Part shown: piece by piece, positions 38,797 through 51,239 of the stretch
How the letters are laid out: the number at the start of each line of letters is the position of its first letter
Position numbering within the stretch: the first letter of the stretch is position 1
Assembly: GCA_020091685.1 (NCBI GenBank)
Contig: CM034600.1
Location: forward strand, 13,600,938-13,664,937
Reading direction: 5' to 3'
Source of the DNA: Lutjanus erythropterus
Taxonomy: Eukaryota; Chordata; Actinopteri; Lutjaniformes; Lutjanidae
Length of the DNA: 64,000 nt
Notes under the pieces: model-generated
The model's database searches: none
The model's input: only the letters and a program-made list of their open reading frames with translations
Told to the model about the DNA's origin: nothing
Translations under genes and position numbers: made by a program

Positions 38797-41157
38797 TACA
38801 TCAATCATTACTTAGCTAATTAGTGTTTTGCTAACATTAGTTAACTTAATATGTGATTGTATGTCACCTGTACAGATGTCAAACCATGTTTAAAAGTTGG
38901 TCTCCTCAACATAGACGGACCCAGCACAAAGTATATCTCAGTGCAGCAAACAGGAAAGGATGAGGCTGAGGTTCTGCTGGATAGCAAGCTCGACTTTTAT
39001 TGAGGCACAGACAAAAAGGGGTGGGACTTAGGAAGAGTCAGTTAACAACATTTCCTCATGTTAACAGAAAATGTAATGCTGTCAACAATTATGTTTGAAA
39101 CATCAAAACACATTTGCTGCTGCAAATTTGTTGTATATGAACGTGATTTCTAGGAGACTGTAAATATATCATAAAGGTCCAAATGTCTGCATTTTAGTAC
39201 CATGAGGTTTAGACTGTACAGTATTAAGTAAGTGCAAGTGCAAGTAAGTGCATTTACTTGCATGTATACTGTGTGCTCTTAATACATTGATTTGCATCCC
39301 TGAATTCTTGTTCTGGTCACACATCATACTGAAACACTTTACATCAGATCTTGAAGCTGTTTCTAGAACATTTTGTTGACTACTACTTTTTCTGTTTCTA
39401 CTAGTCCAAGGCAGTCTCACCATCTTTCCATTTTTGTTTTATTTTGCTGTGTTTTTTCAGCTTGTAATGAATCTCTTCTCTCTCTTTGAATTGAACTGAA
39501 TTGAAATCATTTCAAACCAGTGTCTTGTGTTAAGTGATGGATGTCTTTGGTGGCTGTGTTAAAGTAGGATAATTAATAAACCTCTGTTTGGTGTCAAGGT
39601 CCCAAATCACCATGTTGCAGCTTGTTTTAATGACACTGTAATGACCAGCTCCCTGTGCAATTTGCTGCCTGCTGTCCAGTTCAAAATGTTAACTAATCAT
39701 CTCATATTTCTACCTAATTATTTCACTCCATGAAGAGATGAAGGAGGCGGATTTTCAGACAAGTCAAAAAGTATTGTTTGTGTAGCTGACTGACTTCCAG
39801 TATGGTCACACGTAATCATTGGTAACTACTTCAAAAGAAGATGTTTGCTTTCTGTGCATGTGTAACTTAACTTAAGCAGGCTATATATGACCAGAAAACA
39901 TCACTTGTTTTATATGTATAAACTACTGTGACACAGCAACACAAAGGAATATTCTTCATGGTATTTAACAGGCCTCTATAGACGTTGCACTATTTGTTGG
40001 TCGATTTCATGTCCATGAATTGGCTGTGTGACAGTCGGTTTGTAATTTTCACACACTGTCAGATCAAGGTTTCATAGTTACTGGTCGTGGACATGTTAAT
40101 GGAAATTCACTTTTTGAAAAATAGATCGTCTGAGCAGCACTTCTGTTAAAAATGTTTAAAAATACTAGAAAAAAAAAAAAACTTGGTCCCTCTCTTTCTC
40201 TCTTTTTTTGAAAGTCAATGAACTGGAATTATCCATTACTTTCAGTTGAATGGCAAAAGCAAAATTGACTGAGCAGTATGTTATATAACCAGCATACAAC
40301 AAACACACCAATACTACAGCTGTATGCTCCAGAACCTGCTCTACAAAGATGATATTCCCACCAGTGCTGCATTTGAAGCTCAGTGTCACTATTTTAATAT
40401 TCCCATCACGTTTGAGTCGTGACCCTTGGGCTTGTCCCTGGCATCATGTTTTGTCATATCTGTTACCACCCTGCTCACTCCATAAAGTTAAAGCACCATC
40501 TGTCAGCTTTGCACCCAGAGTTCAATCTGCCAACCACCTGGTGTGTGTACAGAGCAATCAGAACTTGTCATTACTGCTATACTTCATATACAAAAACACA
40601 AACATATACCATACGTGTACATGTTCACATACAGACCCCCCCCCTCCCCGCTCCCTTAGAGCAGCATACAGATGAAGGAGTGGGAGAGCGGGGCCGGGCG
40701 GCACAATAAAAGTAAGTGTTGACACTGACGCTGCTGGTGGTATTGTTGTTTAAGTCACGAGGTTGCCAGGCAGTCTAATTAATCCATGTAGGCTAGCAAG
40801 AGTTTCCTCCCACGATTCAGCAGCCAAACTGAGCTAAGGGAAGGAGAAAGAGAGAAGATTTGTTTTTCACAGGCCTGGAAGTGCTGCTCGGAATAAAAAC
40901 AGAAATGAAAAAGTGATTCATAGCAGCTGCAAATTCAGAGGGCTTCTCAGAATTCCTCGGTGTGATAATACAGTTTGTATATGGTGTCCTAGAACTGATT
41001 GAGATGATAACACTGCATAATGGTGCTACAGCACAGTACAATGGTACAATATTAGGATTCATTCAGCTAGGGGCTGTGAATATCTACATTATTTTTATGG
41101 ATAACTGCAAATCAGTTTGAGTTATGAGTGAGTAAGTTATTTGATTAACAGCATTGA

Positions 41158-41826
41158 TGTAATCTATATTTAGAATATTTCCACTGCTTTACGTTAGTGT
41201 CAGACAGCTTTTTGCAATGGGAAACTGCTGTCATATAAGCAAGATATCGCTCTCTCCAAACCAACCAGATTCCACTGGCAAGTTAGTCATTTTACCTCGC
41301 AGAACGCAGGAGTTGCTGGTCGATCGCTGCCTTCATTGGTTAGTTAGTTTTTGTGTTATTGTGTGACTTATCTTTTATCAAAGGTTATTGTATTCACCAA
41401 AGTCACACAATAACACGAACAAGCTAACACATCAAGCCAGCAGAAGACCAGCAACTCCAGTGTTGTATGACTGTTTTTTGCCAAAGGAGTCTGGTTAAGT
41501 GAGAAAGAGCAAAATTTGGCTCATATAACAGCACGTTCCCTCTGGAAAAGACTGTCTGACAGCAAAATAAAGCGGTGAAAATATTGTAAATGTAGCATTC
41601 ACTTGAACTGTTTCTGATTTTTATAAGTGGGTCTCTTTTAGGTGGCTAAAATAGCTTTTTCTGCTGACCTTGTCCACAGTAGTTCATTGCTTAGCTTCCG
41701 TGCTGGTACTTCTGTCTGCTTGTCCAAATTGGGGGCATGCCAAGTGATATCTACTGTCGGTAATACACTGACTATCATAAGTACCTCTTACAACTCCACT
41801 TCAAATAATCCAAACTATCCCTTTAA
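41158..41826. mobile_element. Foldback MITE-like element, copy C (left end lost)
   Basis: The right end, CAAACTATCCCTTTAAA, matches the terminal repeat of copy B, but the corresponding left terminus is missing. The left arm begins at the internal word TTAGAATATTTCCACTGC. The turn of the foldback is near 41385, with GTGTTATTGTGTGACTT on the left and AAGTCACACAATAACAC on the right. It lies about 350 bases upstream of the last acot7 exon. Confidence 0.7.
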
Positions 41827-42173
41827 ATGTCCAGCAGTCGCCAGAAATCATAGGAATAATCCAGTAAACATCCACATGTTGTCGACGTCCGGCTAATGTC
41901 TTGCAAATCACCTCATGTGGTTTCATTCAGCTTCCACTTCAATGCATTCTACTGTATACTTTTCATATGCATATATTGCAGAGCCAGAGTTTCCCCCATT
42001 TATCAAGAAGATAAATGGCAATTACAATAGTGCAGACTGGTAAATTAGATCAGAGCTTCAAGCCCACAGTTAATATGATAACAGCAGGAGAAACATTCCA
42101 GAGCATGATTCGTGTAAATGATGAATGTGTCTGAAAACAAATCTTTTGTCTTTTTTTTTTCTCTTCGCTTCAG

Positions 42174-42272
42174 ATCGACGGAGAGGAGGAGCAGAGACGT
42201 TTCGAGGAGGGCAAAGCACGTTACCTCCAGAATAAAGCAAAGAGACTGGCAGATAAGGAGCGCCAGCAGTGA
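42174..42272 (+). CDS. acot7: acot7 last coding exon: charged C-terminal tail
   Basis: The exon encodes the C-terminus of acyl-CoA thioesterase 7: 32 codons, then TGA at 42270-42272. Translation reads IDGEEEQ, then RRFEEGKARYLQNKAKR, then LADKERQQ. The FEEGK-RYLQ-KAKR block is the conserved end of vertebrate ACOT7. The segment is mostly charged and predicted helical, outside the hotdog fold. The acceptor at 42173 follows a strong pyrimidine tract. It starts in phase 0 and joins exactly to the AAG codon that ends the exon at 25665. The last eight or so residues differ from the mammalian tail as I remember it, as is usual for this region. Confidence 0.95.
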   Translation: MDGEEEQRRFEEGKARYLQNKAKRLADKERQQ

Positions 42273-42685
42273 CGCCGCTGCTTACCACAGTTTACTGCCT
42301 GCAACAACAACAGTATACCAACCAAACACAACAAACACATTCAGTATGAGGGGAACAAAAACCCACTATTCTATTCTGTAACTGTAGCCTCCTGTTAAAC
42401 CTAAACCTGTGATTTTTTTTTTCCTGTGCTATGCACCAAAGTGTCCACATATAGCTGTATATGTATGTAAAAGTAAGAGTACATATTTTTATTGATGTAT
42501 GAAGACGATTCATGAAGATAGTCTGACTGTATGTACTGTAGAAGGAAGAGTACTATTTTATTTTCTGAAGATATTTAAGTATGAAGACTTGATGATCAGT
42601 GTCAGTGCAAAGTGATGAGCACAGGGAAAATGATGAATAAGTGAGTGAATAATAATGAATAAAAGATCCAAGCGCGAGTCTGGGG
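42273..42685 (+). other. acot7: acot7 3' untranslated region
   Basis: About 0.4 kb from the stop codon to the expected cleavage site just beyond the AATAAA at 42658. It is AT-rich with several TGTA words (near 42462-42540), which resemble Pumilio-type sites, though none was tested. The exact end is inferred from the poly-A signal and the T/G-rich stretch that follows (TAGTTTTGATGATGATGATG). Confidence 0.65.
42658..42663 (+). terminator. acot7: Poly-A signal AATAAA of acot7
   Basis: Canonical hexamer about 385 bases after the stop codon. A GT-rich downstream element follows within 50 bases. No earlier canonical hexamer is as well placed, although AATAAA also occurs inside the coding part (42231). 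Confidence 0.75.
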
Positions 42686-42850
42686 CTCTCGCCTCGTGTC
42701 CTTGCTAGTTTTGATGATGATGATGTCATTGTCTTGGGCATGCCTTGGCAGAGAGGGCACATGCTATCTATCTTTTCAGCACTGTGTCTTTCACAGTGAA
42801 ATCAGGGGGGCTCGGGGGCTTTGACTCAACTTGCATCTCTCCCACACCCG

Positions 42851-42892
42851 CCCTTCCCCCTCCCTTTCTCCTCCTCCTCCTCCTCCTCCTCT
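42851..42892. repeat. 42-base pure pyrimidine tract (CTC repeat)
   Basis: Only C and T on the + strand, ending in tandem CTC triplets. It begins about 190 bases after the acot7 poly-A signal, a position where a polymerase pause could help termination; that role is speculative. Confidence 0.9.
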
Positions 42893-43100
42893 GCCTGTTT
42901 GTCACACACTGACTCCAGCGTTACCATGCTCCCCTCTCCCTTTCCCGCTTACCGCCATGTCCTCCACATCCGTGTACATTCACTTGCAATGTCACTTTCT
43001 TCTTCCTCTTATTCACTCCTCTGCCTCCCCTGGTCGTTTCACCGTCTTATGCCCTTTGTCTCCAGATGAGATTTGAGGACTCATAGGAACCAGTAAGCAT

Positions 43101-43677
43101 GGTAGGGCAGGATGATATGGGTTATAAATAATATCTAGATCTTTTTAGGCTATTTCACAATATACAATATATATCCCAATGTATACATTTTTTTCAGAAT
43201 AACATACCATAAATTCTCAAATAATGCAAACATATATGATGATCTTGTAGAACAGTACATGCAACATGTACATTAATGCAGCAGTGATATTAATCCAAAA
43301 ATGTGATACTTAATTGTAAAACACTGACAGTAAGACTGGGCAGTAATGGATAAAATCAAATATCATAATACTTCAAATTTCTATCAATATTGTGACAATA
43401 TTGTAGCACTGACTATGAATGCTTTCCTAAAATGAAAAAAAAATAACACAATGAGATTTTAAGAAATAATCATCAGTAATGTGGATATAATGATTAATTG
43501 TGGAAAGGCAAATGACAGAGCAGCTAGAACAGTCTGGTAAGCTCATAAAATTATATAACTTTTCTGTAATGCAGCCTTTATAGCCAGGGAAAGACAACAC
43601 TTACAAGATCCAAAACCTAAGATTATATCTAGTCTCATAACATGCATCAATATAATATCAATATCTTGCCCAGCTCT
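43101..43677. mobile_element. Probable MITE with GGGCA-type inverted ends
   Basis: The left end TAGGGCAGGATGATATGG is matched by the complement of the right end, AGCTGGGCAAGATATTGAT. The interior carries a second GACTGGGCAGTAATGGAT phrase at 43336, which suggests a related element nested inside. AT-rich, non-coding, of a type common in fish. Confidence 0.5.
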
Positions 43678-44600
43678 TCTGCATGGGTATCTGTCTGTTT
43701 GCAAATCTCCTGAGTTTGTGCACGTGTATGCAAAGAAAGATCAGAAAGATGAATCGAGGTCAGCAGCAGCCAGTGAGAAATCAATATCCATATGGCCATG
43801 CTGGGACCAAATGAAATGGCTGTGATTATTAACCAGCCATAAAAACTCCTGTTCAAATATTTAGCAGGATTGGTTTTTCATTTGGATATTGAATAGTTGG
43901 AGTAGGTAGGCTTCAACCCTGTGCAACAGATGGCAAGGACTGATTTGAGATCAAAACCAAAGTGAAATTAGATTAAAGCCCTGTGAGTGATTTCTATGAA
44001 GAACAGAGAGCCAAACATCAGCAGAATCCCTTTTCTGTTTGGACCTTTGCTCCTCCTACTGTTTTCTTACACTGTCAGAAACTGATTTGTCATTGGATCT
44101 TGAAGGTTATTGTTTTTTTCCGTCAGTCCCTCAAGTATGTGTGCTTTTCATTTCCCCCATGAAAACGAAGTTAGGCTCAAGCTGCACCGGGGGGGTATAA
44201 TCTATTTTTAACCCCAGCGAAGTCGAGGCATCTTGTGGGAGAAGGAGAGCGCGGGAAGGGAGAGGAGGGAAAACACAATACAGGGATACAAGATCCATCT
44301 TAGATGGCAAAGACAAGACTACTTGGAAAAAATAGCTCACTGAAAAGCATCCACCTAATGTACAACATCAGCACAGGGATGCCTGTTCTGAAAACTTCCA
44401 GAAACAATAGAGTTTCTCATCATTCACAACAATGTTCATTACAGTCTACAGCCATTTCAGCTGGTAGCAGCTGGCTTTTATACATAGAGATACAATATGG
44501 TAACCATGGTTACTTATGTGGCAGAACAGACTTGAAATGGAGGAGATGCATTATCAGAAATAGATGTTTCTCTATGAGGTAGCAACAAAACGTTGTCCGC

Positions 44601-44977
44601 TTTAAAGGAGCAGTAAGTAAGAGCCTAGCATTGAAAAATGAGTACTGCAGTCCAAACGAGTTGGAGCCATATACGCTATATTAAATAGGTTGAATCTCTA
44701 TTTTATATATGATCTATGGCTGAAGCGAGTTGTTTCCCCTGCCCCCTTTTCAGATTCGAAGCTCAGGCTTCATTGACACTGAACCTACATAAACGCAAGA
44801 CAAGCTCAACGCTATATTTTGACAATGGCAGTTATTCCAGGCTGAAATGGAAATTTCAAAGGAGAACATGCTGTTGCCAGAGAAGCTGGTATTTCAGTTT
44901 AGTGTATATCTCTGATGACATATCATGTTCATTTTATGATTTAATATAGTAAATATATGACATATTTCTCCTTTAAA
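44601..44977. mobile_element. MITE of 377 bp with 10-bp inverted ends
   Basis: TTTAAAGGAG at 44601-44610 is exactly complemented at 44968-44977. The interior word chain AAAAATGAGTACTGCAGTCC, CGAGTTGGAG, CTATTTTATATATGATCTATGG is found in reverse orientation at about 49080-49180, so this is a dispersed family. The overlapping 77-codon open frame is not a gene. Confidence 0.65.
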
Positions 44978-45887
44978 TATAATCATTAAAGTCACACATG
45001 TAAATAATCCTTGTACCTACCATGAATATATCAATACACTTATGGCAATGGCACCAGAGGGGGCTGCATGTCAAACCGCCTTTTCCCATCAGAGAATAGT
45101 GAAATGAAGGCAAAAAGCTGATCTCAAATTTCCTCTCATGTCTTCACATCTAAATTAGGGGACTAGCCGCCCTCACTGCTGTATCACAGTGTAGAGAGAC
45201 TGACAAGGCTACTTAGAAGATGAATGATCCTCTGGTGCAGGAGGAAAACCATTAAGGACTCTGACGGAAGGATAAACGATAAAGCAAGCCGGTGTTGAGA
45301 AAACTCTTCGGCTTTTATTACCAAGTGACCCGCTTTGCATTTTCTCCCAGTCTCCATCGTCAGTCATTTTCTGACAGCGAGGGCTTTACTTCCACACATG
45401 AGACAAGACACAGAAACCTGAACCATATGCACGTTTCACTTTCAAGGTCACCCATGAAAATAAGTCTGCCAATATTTGTATGAGGCAGAAGACATCATCC
45501 TCGCACAGAAAACATTTAAGCAACTCAACGTCTCCTCTTTCTTCTGTAAACATTTTGTTTGTGCTTCCTGGAACACCTTCACAGAGCAGATATAAAAGTC
45601 CTACATTCAGCCATCCTCTGTTATCTGGGCTGCCAGCCAGCAGGGCTTTCCTTGCAGAGGAGTAGGTGATGGGGCCGTACTTTGTCTGGCCTGAAACCTC
45701 CCTTGCTTTCAGTCACAGGGGACCTCACTGGGAGTATTACTAAATTAGGCTACCTCTGACTGTAAGGCACACAAACTGGTCCACACAGAGAGGTGGCAAC
45801 GCTGTGAGGAGGACATGGGAAAAGTAGATTGTAAACGAGAGCGCATCAGCACGACATTCAAAACAGTGTTAAGTATTAAAGGGCTGC

Positions 45888-45929
45888 TGTGTGTGTGTAT
45901 GTGTGTGTTTGTGTGTGTGTGTGTGTGTG
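45888..45929. repeat. TG microsatellite
   Basis: Interrupted TG run of about 42 bases. It continues into a TGTGGTGTGTGATGGTGG stretch, but translations across it are low-complexity and not gene-like. Confidence 0.9.
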
Positions 45930-48900
45930 ATGTGGTGTGTGATGGTGGAGCTGACGGTGAGAGTGGGGGCAGCCCGGTGCCAGCGGAGCCAGTGGGCGGG
46001 AATGCCTTCTGTTGCTTTTTACTTCCAGGTCACCTAGCATCACACGGGAGAGGCTAGAGATGGACAGTCTGATTCTTTTAACAAACTCTCCTGCCATGTC
46101 CACTTCTGATGATGGACTTATTTAAGTCTGAAGTGCAAAAACAAAGCAGGCTGCAAATACCACCTGTCTTTACCAGTGCACCGTCATAACCAAGCACAAA
46201 TCTCTGCCAAATTTGTTGCACGAGCTTTATCTAAAATTATTATTATGATCATGTGATGGGTAATGTGTGAGCGATGACCAATGGAGCTGGAGGTTGTCTC
46301 ACACAGAGACAGTGCATTTAAGCCCCGCCCACATTGGATGGAAAAACAATTCATGGCTCTCTGTTGACTTTGTAATGTGTGAAGATGCCTCTTGTCAAAC
46401 AAACAACAGAAAAATGTCCAAAAGCTGCTGAGTATTAGGATATTCTACCATCAGAGTAAAGAACCCAGAACTAAGTATTTAATTATATAAGTATTTATTT
46501 AAAAGCTGTTGAATTGAAAAACTGAACCTTTAAGAAGACAAAAGTGGATACAGATGTCAGACAGCAGCAGGATGGAGGGAAAACTGTGGGATCCTGACAC
46601 TCTGTAACGTTTTGCTTAAATTACAGTTGTGGATTTGTTCAGACAAACTGTTGAGGTTGAAGCATGAAAGCTCTGATTTTGATACTTGTCAAAGTCAATG
46701 ATGATCTTACTTGGTGATTCAATCAAATAGTTGTAGCTAAATATCAAAGTATTTCACTTTGTGCCATTCAGTGGGATCATTTCTCACAGAAAAACAACAT
46801 AAGGAGAAAGACATTGAGATACACAGGCAATATTGAGTTTTCAATATGATTTTTATTCTGGTAGACACACTGGTGCTAAAATAATCCCTTGACATGCTGA
46901 AATCAACTATTTTTAGCGAGCTACAGTCACTTTATTAGGCTTCACCCCTTGGTTTCATATAGCGGCACTGATAGTTTTCCTCCAGTGGGAATGGTTTACA
47001 TAGCATGACTCACTGCGTTCTGTCTCTGTTGATATTTTTGTGTCCATCTATAACTGTGTTCTCAAGGGTCTAACATGATTGTGGTGATTCACATTTTTTG
47101 AAAAATCCTGAAAAACTTATACAGGCCACATTTTGGTCTATGCTGTGGCTCAAATAACAATGTTTGAATCAAGAAGTTTGGATTTATTGTCCCATTTGTT
47201 TTTCCCCGTATATCCAGTTAGATAAACCCAGGATGCTCAGTTTCAATACCATTACATTATTCTATGCATCTTAAAGAATATTGAGAGTATGCTAAAAACA
47301 CTTTATCCAAAACTTTGAATACATCTAGATAAGAAAGTTTACACTATTCAATACAAAAAACTTTTGTAAATCACAACAGTTTGCATCTGGCAGTTGTGGT
47401 GGCTTTGCAGTAGGTGCTTCAGCACCTGTCGCCTGGTGCAGATCTGCACTCTACTGAGTGATCCCTGCCAGTATAAACTTTTACTAGAAATATATTTGAT
47501 TTGTTCGCTGCAAGCCTTTCATTAAGTATTGGAAGCCAGAATCAGTTGATGCCCATTATAATCCTGATAATGGACTGCGAATTCATGCACCTTCTGACCG
47601 ATTTAGTCCTGACTCACTTTACCCTGACGACTTAATAATGAACATCTGAAAGAGTCTCTGAGATGACGGTAGATTAGGGCTGGCTCCTGCAGAGTCAAAT
47701 ATAACTGCTGTTCTCTGAAATGGTGGTTCGGACACATTTGTGAATCAAATTCCGTCATTCACTTTAAAGTTGCTGAAAAATGTGAATCTGACACCACGAA
47801 GGGAAACTTTCTACTCACTCAACCTTTCCATCTTTTGTTCTCTTTCTCCCGCACACTCCTACTGGTTGCACACACAATCACCTTCCACTCTTTCATCTTG
47901 TTTTCATCCTCACAGGCTGTGTTGCATCAAAAGGGCCTTTTCCTCAGCTTTGATTTTTTAAGAAATCCTAACAAAAATGAGGGTAGTCTGTATAACTGTC
48001 AAACTGGACCCTTGTGAAATAAAACCTGAAAGCTATAGGCAGTATTAAGTTAATTAAGTTATAATTAATCATTTTTTTCTACAGATGCACAATGTGCAAC
48101 TCAGTTTTATGAGGTGAAAATTAGCTATCTCCATGATTTTACCTCAGAAAAAGCTGCTTCATGCTCAGTGAGCGGTTGGACCAGTAATGTGGATCATGCA
48201 CCATTATGACCACTGACGTACATATATAAAGATTGACAACATGACATCTCCCCAAAAGTGAAGCCGAGACATCTTGATCAAGTGGCTGGCTGCAGCATAG
48301 CTCACAAACCCTGCTCCCTCCATGTTAGCAGATAGGAAATGGGCCAAAAAAAAATCAAAGTACATATCAAATAAATTGTTCCTATAGATGGTTTCTGTTA
48401 TTTCAAACTAACTGGAATTAGCTGTCAAAGGAGAATTCTGACTTTTTATAACCCGAGTCATGTTTACATGGTCATAATTTCCAAATTAATTGCTGGGGTA
48501 AGGGAACGCAGTGACATCATTAGACATCACAGCTTCACAATTGAGTCCAACAAGACAAGCAAATTGAGTGCTCAGACAAATTGGACTTTTTAAAAAAAAT
48601 CTCCAGTTCATCCAAGTTATTATCTTAATATGTCATCAGAGATCAAGGCAACATGTTACACTGAAATGCTTGCTTCTCTGACAACAATGCTCCAGCCATG
48701 GTGTCCCCCTTTGAAATGTCTATTTTGGGCCAGAATAACCTTTTGTTTGGCCATTTCACGTCACTTAGAGTTCAAAATAATGCAGCATGTTCACCAGATG
48801 TGTTCATGAGTTGTAAGAAATCAGTAATAATCTTTTAGAACAAGTAGATTTTCTTAATGGTTAAATTAAGCAATATTTTAATAGTCTGGCAGACAGTGAG

Positions 48901-49079
48901 ACATGTAGTTACTTAACTCAAAGTCCAGAGTGTGTGTTTTTGTAACACTGGGCTTTTGTTTTCAGGATAATAGGCTTAAATTTACACCAACAGACAACTG
49001 ACAGTAATAAACAACTGAACAAAGTACAGTGGAGGATGCATCCTGGCTTGTTGTTGTCAGTTTATGATGCTCCTGCAGG

Positions 49080-49200
49080 AACTTCAACCATAGATCGTAT
49101 ATAAAATAGGATTTCAACCTGTTTAATTTACAGTCTTTGCCTCCAACTCGCTATTTGGACTCCAGTACTCATTTTTTACACACACAATCATTACATATTG
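49080..49200 (-). mobile_element. Fragment of the 44601-44977 MITE, reversed
   Basis: The complement of this stretch contains AAAAAATGAGTACTGGAGTC, GCGAGTTGGAG, CAGGTTGAAATCC and TATTTTATATACGATCTATG in the same order as the element at 44601. Both outer ends are missing or too diverged to place. Confidence 0.6.
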
Positions 49201-50038
49201 ATTCTTTAACTAAATGTGAGGACCCATATTGTTAAAAATCATGTAATTTAAAGCCTTAAAGTCCCTGACTAGTAACAAGAGATACTGTATTCCTTAAGGC
49301 CTTATCATTTTTGAAAGGTTGAAGGATTTCTTTTTACTTTCCAGTGACATATGAAACACGCTACCAAGTCTTCTTCCTCTGATGTTCATGTGTTCCTCTG
49401 AGGAGACAAGAATCTTTTAGCAAGTCCAGCTTAATTAAACTTTCACTTTGTTTTTGGACCAACTTAAAAAAAAAAGTCCTGCCCTTGAATATGTCCAATT
49501 AGTGTAAGCAAACAGGACAAATCTACAGCATTTATGTAGACTGAATGCATTGTCCCTGTTGTAGTCACATTATGTGAGCCTTAGGTGAGTAGCCTATGAA
49601 CTGGATCAGCTGTGCCTCAGCATCTGGAGCAAACGTTTCTTTTTAAGGCACTTCAGTGCTGAACAGCCTGGCTGTGTGTGTACTGCTTGGGCAGCTCCCA
49701 GGTGCAGCATTTGCGTGTGTGTGTCTGCTTTAATGAATGGAAAGCAGATAGAGCGTGCGCTGCTCATCAGACCGTCCACCAAATAAATGAAAATAATCCT
49801 TATAATAGCGGCAAAAACCAAGGCACCAGGGACCTCTGTGTGTCTCTATCTCCTCTCATGTGGGGCTTATTAGTTTTCTCACTGGGTACAATCTAAGCCC
49901 TGAGGGAAGAAAGCCGCTCTTACAGAATCATCCTGGGAAGGAGTCTTACATAACAAGTCCTATAATGTCAATGAAAAAGGGCCCATTTAAAGGAGCATGA
50001 ATAACATAAGAAAAGCACGTGCATTAATGCGATTGATA

Positions 50039-51000
50039 GGGGAGACCGGGGAGTGTTGTAACTCTGGGTTAGTTATGACACCATCAGTTTTACCAATGAA
50101 AGTGCGGCTGTGATATCATTTACACAGTACACCCCCATTTCCTTTTTGAGAACTCACAGGAAGTGGAATTTCTCTGTAAGCAACATTTTACGATCAAAAA
50201 AATCCATTCACACTACCTTCAAGCCACATGCTAAAATTCAAAATTTAATGGCTGCTTGCAGTGGGGATAGTTGTAACAGGTCATAAAAATGATGAGAATT
50301 TCTGTATTGTTTTTGTGGAACACTTTGCAAACTCAAAGTCAGTCAGTCGGGTTGGGGCCCACAAAGCATGAACACAAGGGGTACCCATTTCATAAAACCA
50401 TGACAGTGATTTGACCCTTATGTGACACATGCATGTTCATGAAGACAGTCCATGCAGACACATACACACACACAAAGTGTTTTTTCTTTTGTCACTTTAA
50501 AAGCATAATATGTAAATTCTGCTGCTGGGAGTCTCTGCAAGTGTCTCCAGGTTTGGGGTCAGTTGCAACATCTGACTTCATCCATTCAAATAAATAATTT
50601 GAAATATATGTCATATGTAATCATCATTAAATGGTATGAGTAATTTACTGACAGATGTAATTTTAGCATATAAAGATTAGTTCAGTCTCATCCCACTAGT
50701 CTCGAAGTACTGTAACTGAGAGAAATATAAAAAATGTTGCAACATCCCTATTTTCGCCTATTTTTTTTATTTCTACTTTAAAAATAGAAAATGGTATGTT
50801 GTATTTTGCTACTTTCAAATGAAAATTCAGTTTTTTTAATGTAACTCTGGCAAAACTGACAGGATTGAGCTAATTTTGAGCTGTGGACTCATAGCTGTGC
50901 CTCCAGCGGACTTCAGGGCATATTACTCACGTCCACGTTACAAGAAGAAAGATCCATGTTGCAACCGCCCCCCATACACTTTCAGCCCTGCTCTCCCCTG
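50039..51000. mobile_element. Inverted-end element of about 960 bp, copy 1
   Basis: Left end GGGGAGACCGGGGAGTGTTGTAAC; the complement of the right end begins AGGGGAGAGCAGGGCTG and includes GTTGCAAC. Inside, phrases like GTTGTAACAG and GTTGCAACAT recur. A second member is at 53026-54023. No transposase is encoded. It ends about 240 bases before the CpG-rich exon candidate. Confidence 0.5.
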
Positions 51001-51239
51001 CTTTAAAAAAAAATTCCATAATTAAAATGGCATGGCATATTAAATTCAGATCAATTTAGAGCTGCGGTTTTAGCCATTTCTTCTTCTCTTATCAAGCATA
51101 ATGAAGTCAGTTTATAATCAACTCATTCAGATTAGACCTTAATGAAAAAAAATATGTCGTCACGTTCATTCAGAGGTTGCAGGAATTAAACGACCTGTTT
51201 TCTTTTCTTTTCTTTTTTTTTTTTTAATTCAAAGCAAAC

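Larger units (their letters stand above)
25666..42173 (+). other. acot7: acot7 last intron, 16.5 kb
   Basis: Donor GTTGGT, acceptor after an 11-base T run and CTCTTCGCTTCAG. No exon was recognised between. The intron is loaded with dispersed elements: a tract rich in TTATGACA-type words (26150-26975), a MITE at 30846-31325, known teleost repeats at 31495-31895 and 35690-36240, a tRNA-like SINE head near 32795, a MITE at 33972-34357 and foldback copy C (41158-41826). About 29590-29880 is repeat-free, moderately GC and a candidate conserved element. Confidence 0.85.
42686..51239. other. Intergenic region after acot7
   Basis: No gene recognised on either strand. Contents: a 42-base pure pyrimidine run (42851-42892), MITE-like elements at 43101-43677 and 44601-44977, a TG microsatellite (45888-45929), a reversed fragment of the second MITE (about 49080-49200) and most of an inverted-end element (50039-51000). 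About 49730-50000 has little repeat character and contains TAATCC and ATAAATGAAAATAAT words; it may be a conserved element. Confidence 0.6.

Noticed and set aside
40621..40660. C-rich run near a possible small exon
   Set aside because: Simple sequence; surrounding frames have no similarity and no paired splice sites.
41642..41896. 84-codon frame before the last exon
   Set aside because: It lies in the right arm of foldback copy C.
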